DNA from: Inhella inkyongensis
GTDB taxonomy: Bacteria > Pseudomonadota > Gammaproteobacteria > Burkholderiales > Burkholderiaceae_C
Assembly: GCF_005952805.1 (NCBI RefSeq)
Contig: NZ_CP040709.1
Span: 1-64,000, forward strand
Length of the DNA: 64,000 nt
Direction: 5' to 3'
Positions 62,281-64,000 of this stretch are shown in pieces (the first letter of the stretch is position 1; each line of letters starts with the position of its first letter). The notes under the pieces are model-generated. The model ran no database searches, was not told the origin of the DNA, and was given only the letters and a program-made list of their open reading frames with translations. A program made the position numbers and the translations under genes.

Positions 62281-64000
62281 ATGACCCGCCTGACCTCGCG
62301 CACCGCCCTCTCAGCCCGCCTGACCCCTCTCTGCGCCGCCGCACTCGCCCTGGCCACATTCAGCGCCCACGCCGCCGAGGGCATGTGGATGCCGCAGCAG
62401 ATGCCCGCCCAGGCCAAGGCCTTGAAGGCAGCCGGTTTGAAGCTGGACCCCACCCAGTTGGCCAAGCTGACCGAGTTCCCGCTCGGCGCCGTGGTGCAGT
62501 TGCCGGGGTGCACCGGTTCCTTCGTGTCCGGCCAGGGTCTGGTCGTCACCAACCACCACTGCGCCTACGGCAGCATCCAGCACAACTCCACGGCGGAGCG
62601 GGACCTGCTGAAGAACGGCTTCCTGGCCAAGAACCTGGCCGAGGAGTTGCCGGCCGCGCCGGGGACGCGCGTGGCCGTCACCGTGGACGTGCGCGACGTG
62701 ACCGCCGAGGTGCTGGACAGCGCCACACGCGCTTTGAGCGGCGAGGCCCGCAGCGCGGCCATCGAGGCCCGCCAGAAGGCCCTGGTGGCCGCCTGCGAGC
62801 AGGACGCCGGCCACCGCTGCAGCGTCAGCAACTTCTACGGCGGCGCGCTCTATCAATTGCGCAAGCAGCTCGAACTGCGCGATGTGCGCCTGGTGCACGC
62901 ACCCGCCAACGGCGTGGGCCTGTTCGGCGGCGAGACCGACAACTGGGTCTGGCCGCGCCACACCGGCGACTACAGCTTCTACCGTGCCTATGTGGGCCCG
63001 GACGGCAAGCCGGCCGACTACAGCCCGAACAACAAGCCCTATGCGCCCAAGCAAGTCCTGAAGATCAGCCAGGGCGCGCTGAACGAGGGCGACTTCGTGA
63101 TGGTGCCCAGCTACCCCGGCACCACCAACCGCCACCGCCTGCCGACCGAAGTGGCGCACGCCTTCGATTGGGAGATGCCCACCCTGGTCAAGGCCTTTGA
63201 CGAGCAGCTGCAGCTGATCCATCAAGCCACGGCCGGCCGGCGCGACGCCGAGATCAGACAAGCGGGCCGCGTGCAGGGCCTGGGCAATGGCCTGAACAAC
63301 TGGCGCGGCCAGCTCAAGAGCTATGCCGGCAGCGACATCCTGGCGCGCAAGCAGGCCGACTACGCGGCGCTGCAGCAATGGGTGGCGGCCGAGCCCAAGC
63401 GACAGGCCGAGTTCGGCGCCGCCTTTGAACGCATCGAGGCGCTGCTGAAGCAGTCGCAGGCCGTCGAGAAGCGCGAACTGGCGCAGGGCTTTGCCACCCC
63501 GGGTCTGCTGACCCTGGCGCGCGATCTGCTGGAGCAGGCGCACCAGCGCCAGCTGCCCGATGCGCAGCGCAAGCCCGGCTTCCAGGACCGCGACCTGCCG
63601 CGCCGCAAGCAGCGCCTGCAAAGCCTGGAGCGCCGCTTCGACGAGATCACCGAACTCAAGGTGCTGGAGCACACGATGGGGCAGCTGCTGGCCCTGCCCG
63701 CTGAGGCCCAGAACCCCGCCCTGCTCCAGGCCCTGGGGTTGCAGCCCGGCATGGACGCCAACGCCCTGCGCGAACGCCTCAAGACCCTGCACGCCGAAAC
63801 CAGCCTGGCGCGCGACAGCGCCGAGCGCATGGCCTGGCTGAGCCGCAGCCCGGCCGAGTTCGCGCAAAGCCGCGACCCCTTCATTGCCGCCGCCGTGGCC
63901 CTCTATGCCGACGACCGCGCCCGCGAGGCCCAGGCCAAGGCCCTGGCCGGCGATCTGCAGCAAGCCCGCTCCACCCTGATGCGCGCCAAGCAGGCCTTTG
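62281..64000 (+). CDS. S46 family dipeptidyl peptidase (partial, cut by window end)
   Basis: S46 peptidases (DPP7/DPP11 type) are chymotrypsin-fold serine enzymes that release N-terminal dipeptides. The visible 573 residues have a signal peptide ending near SAHA, WMPQQMPAQAKALKAAG, the catalytic His in VVTNHHCAYGS (about residue 92) and the Asp in NWVWPRHTGDYSFYR. The catalytic Ser lies beyond the window. The open frame runs off the right edge, so the gene is incomplete here, not truncated in the genome. Confidence 0.92.
   Translation, partial: MTRLTSRTALSARLTPLCAAALALATFSAHAAEGMWMPQQMPAQAKALKAAGLKLDPTQLAKLTEFPLGAVVQLPGCTGSFVSGQGLVVTNHHCAYGSIQHNSTAERDLLKNGFLAKNLAEELPAAPGTRVAVTVDVRDVTAEVLDSATRALSGEARSAAIEARQKALVAACEQDAGHRCSVSNFYGGALYQLRKQLELRDVRLVHAPANGVGLFGGETDNWVWPRHTGDYSFYRAYVGPDGKPADYSPNNKPYAPKQVLKISQGALNEGDFVMVPSYPGTTNRHRLPTEVAHAFDWEMPTLVKAFDEQLQLIHQATAGRRDAEIRQAGRVQGLGNGLNNWRGQLKSYAGSDILARKQADYAALQQWVAAEPKRQAEFGAAFERIEALLKQSQAVEKRELAQGFATPGLLTLARDLLEQAHQRQLPDAQRKPGFQDRDLPRRKQRLQSLERRFDEITELKVLEHTMGQLLALPAEAQNPALLQALGLQPGMDANALRERLKTLHAETSLARDSAERMAWLSRSPAEFAQSRDPFIAAAVALYADDRAREAQAKALAGDLQQARSTLMRAKQAF

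Overview
The window is high-GC (roughly two-thirds G+C), densely coded bacterial DNA. It opens with dnaA-dnaN-gyrB, so it starts at or near the first base of a chromosome numbered from the origin. Gene content points to a betaproteobacterium of the order Burkholderiales (Sphaerotilaceae/Comamonadaceae-like): a C-terminally extended IF-1, a fused persulfide dioxygenase-rhodanese, a PEP-CTERM-like protein, DUF1800/DUF1501 pairs and a selenoneine locus. This placement is inference from gene content; no search was run. I see no rRNA, tRNA, CRISPR array or intact transposase gene.

Layout. 1-5548: replication genes dnaA, dnaN, gyrB with two DnaA-box-like sites and strong intergenic hairpins. 5617-7127: a small accessory island with a membrane-anchored Mrr-like nuclease, a decayed second copy of the gyrB 3' end, and a 77-residue orphan. 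7323-10366: a signal-less cobalamin-binding (BtuF-like) protein translationally coupled to a Suv3-type RNA helicase. 10417-15341: lipocalin, Tat-exported amine oxidase, response regulator with a repeat domain, a YggL-like protein and a lipoprotein. 15568-16301: cold-shock protein and IF-1, then a 160-bp MITE-like element inserted at the infA stop codon. 16425-24432: three orphan periplasmic-binding-like proteins interspersed with an ArsR/SRPBCC/DUF4287 operon, a PAS chemotaxis receptor, tRNA 2-selenouridine synthase (mnmH), a GlcG-type protein and a DUF1801 protein. 24466-33921: DUF1501/DUF1800 pair, DUF1697, exported PepF peptidase, two more orphan binding proteins, and a divergent alcohol dehydrogenase/LysR pair. 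34003-44173: PhoX-like protein, SDR, GNAT, NTF2-like proteins, persulfide dioxygenase-rhodanese, several small unknowns, a TPR-GGDEF diguanylate cyclase and glutathione-dependent formaldehyde dehydrogenase. 44425-48448: PEP-CTERM-like protein, a large exported unknown, a parvulin and a membrane unknown. 48550-53039: selenoneine locus senC-senB / senA / egtD. 53111-57014: two convergent envelope-spanning Ala/Pro-rich proteins and an FMN reductase. 57132-64000: MgtC, MipA, a phosphonate-type ABC transporter with two permeases, and an S46 dipeptidyl peptidase cut by the window edge.

How genes work together. The best-supported pathway is selenium use. SenC (a SelD homologue) would make selenophosphate, SenB a selenosugar, EgtD hercynine, and SenA would join them into selenoneine; MnmH elsewhere in the window also needs selenophosphate. 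The most unusual patterns are the decayed gyrB tail behind the Mrr-like gene, five dispersed binding-protein paralogues without transporters, the Suv3-like helicase, and the MITE-like insertion at the infA stop codon.
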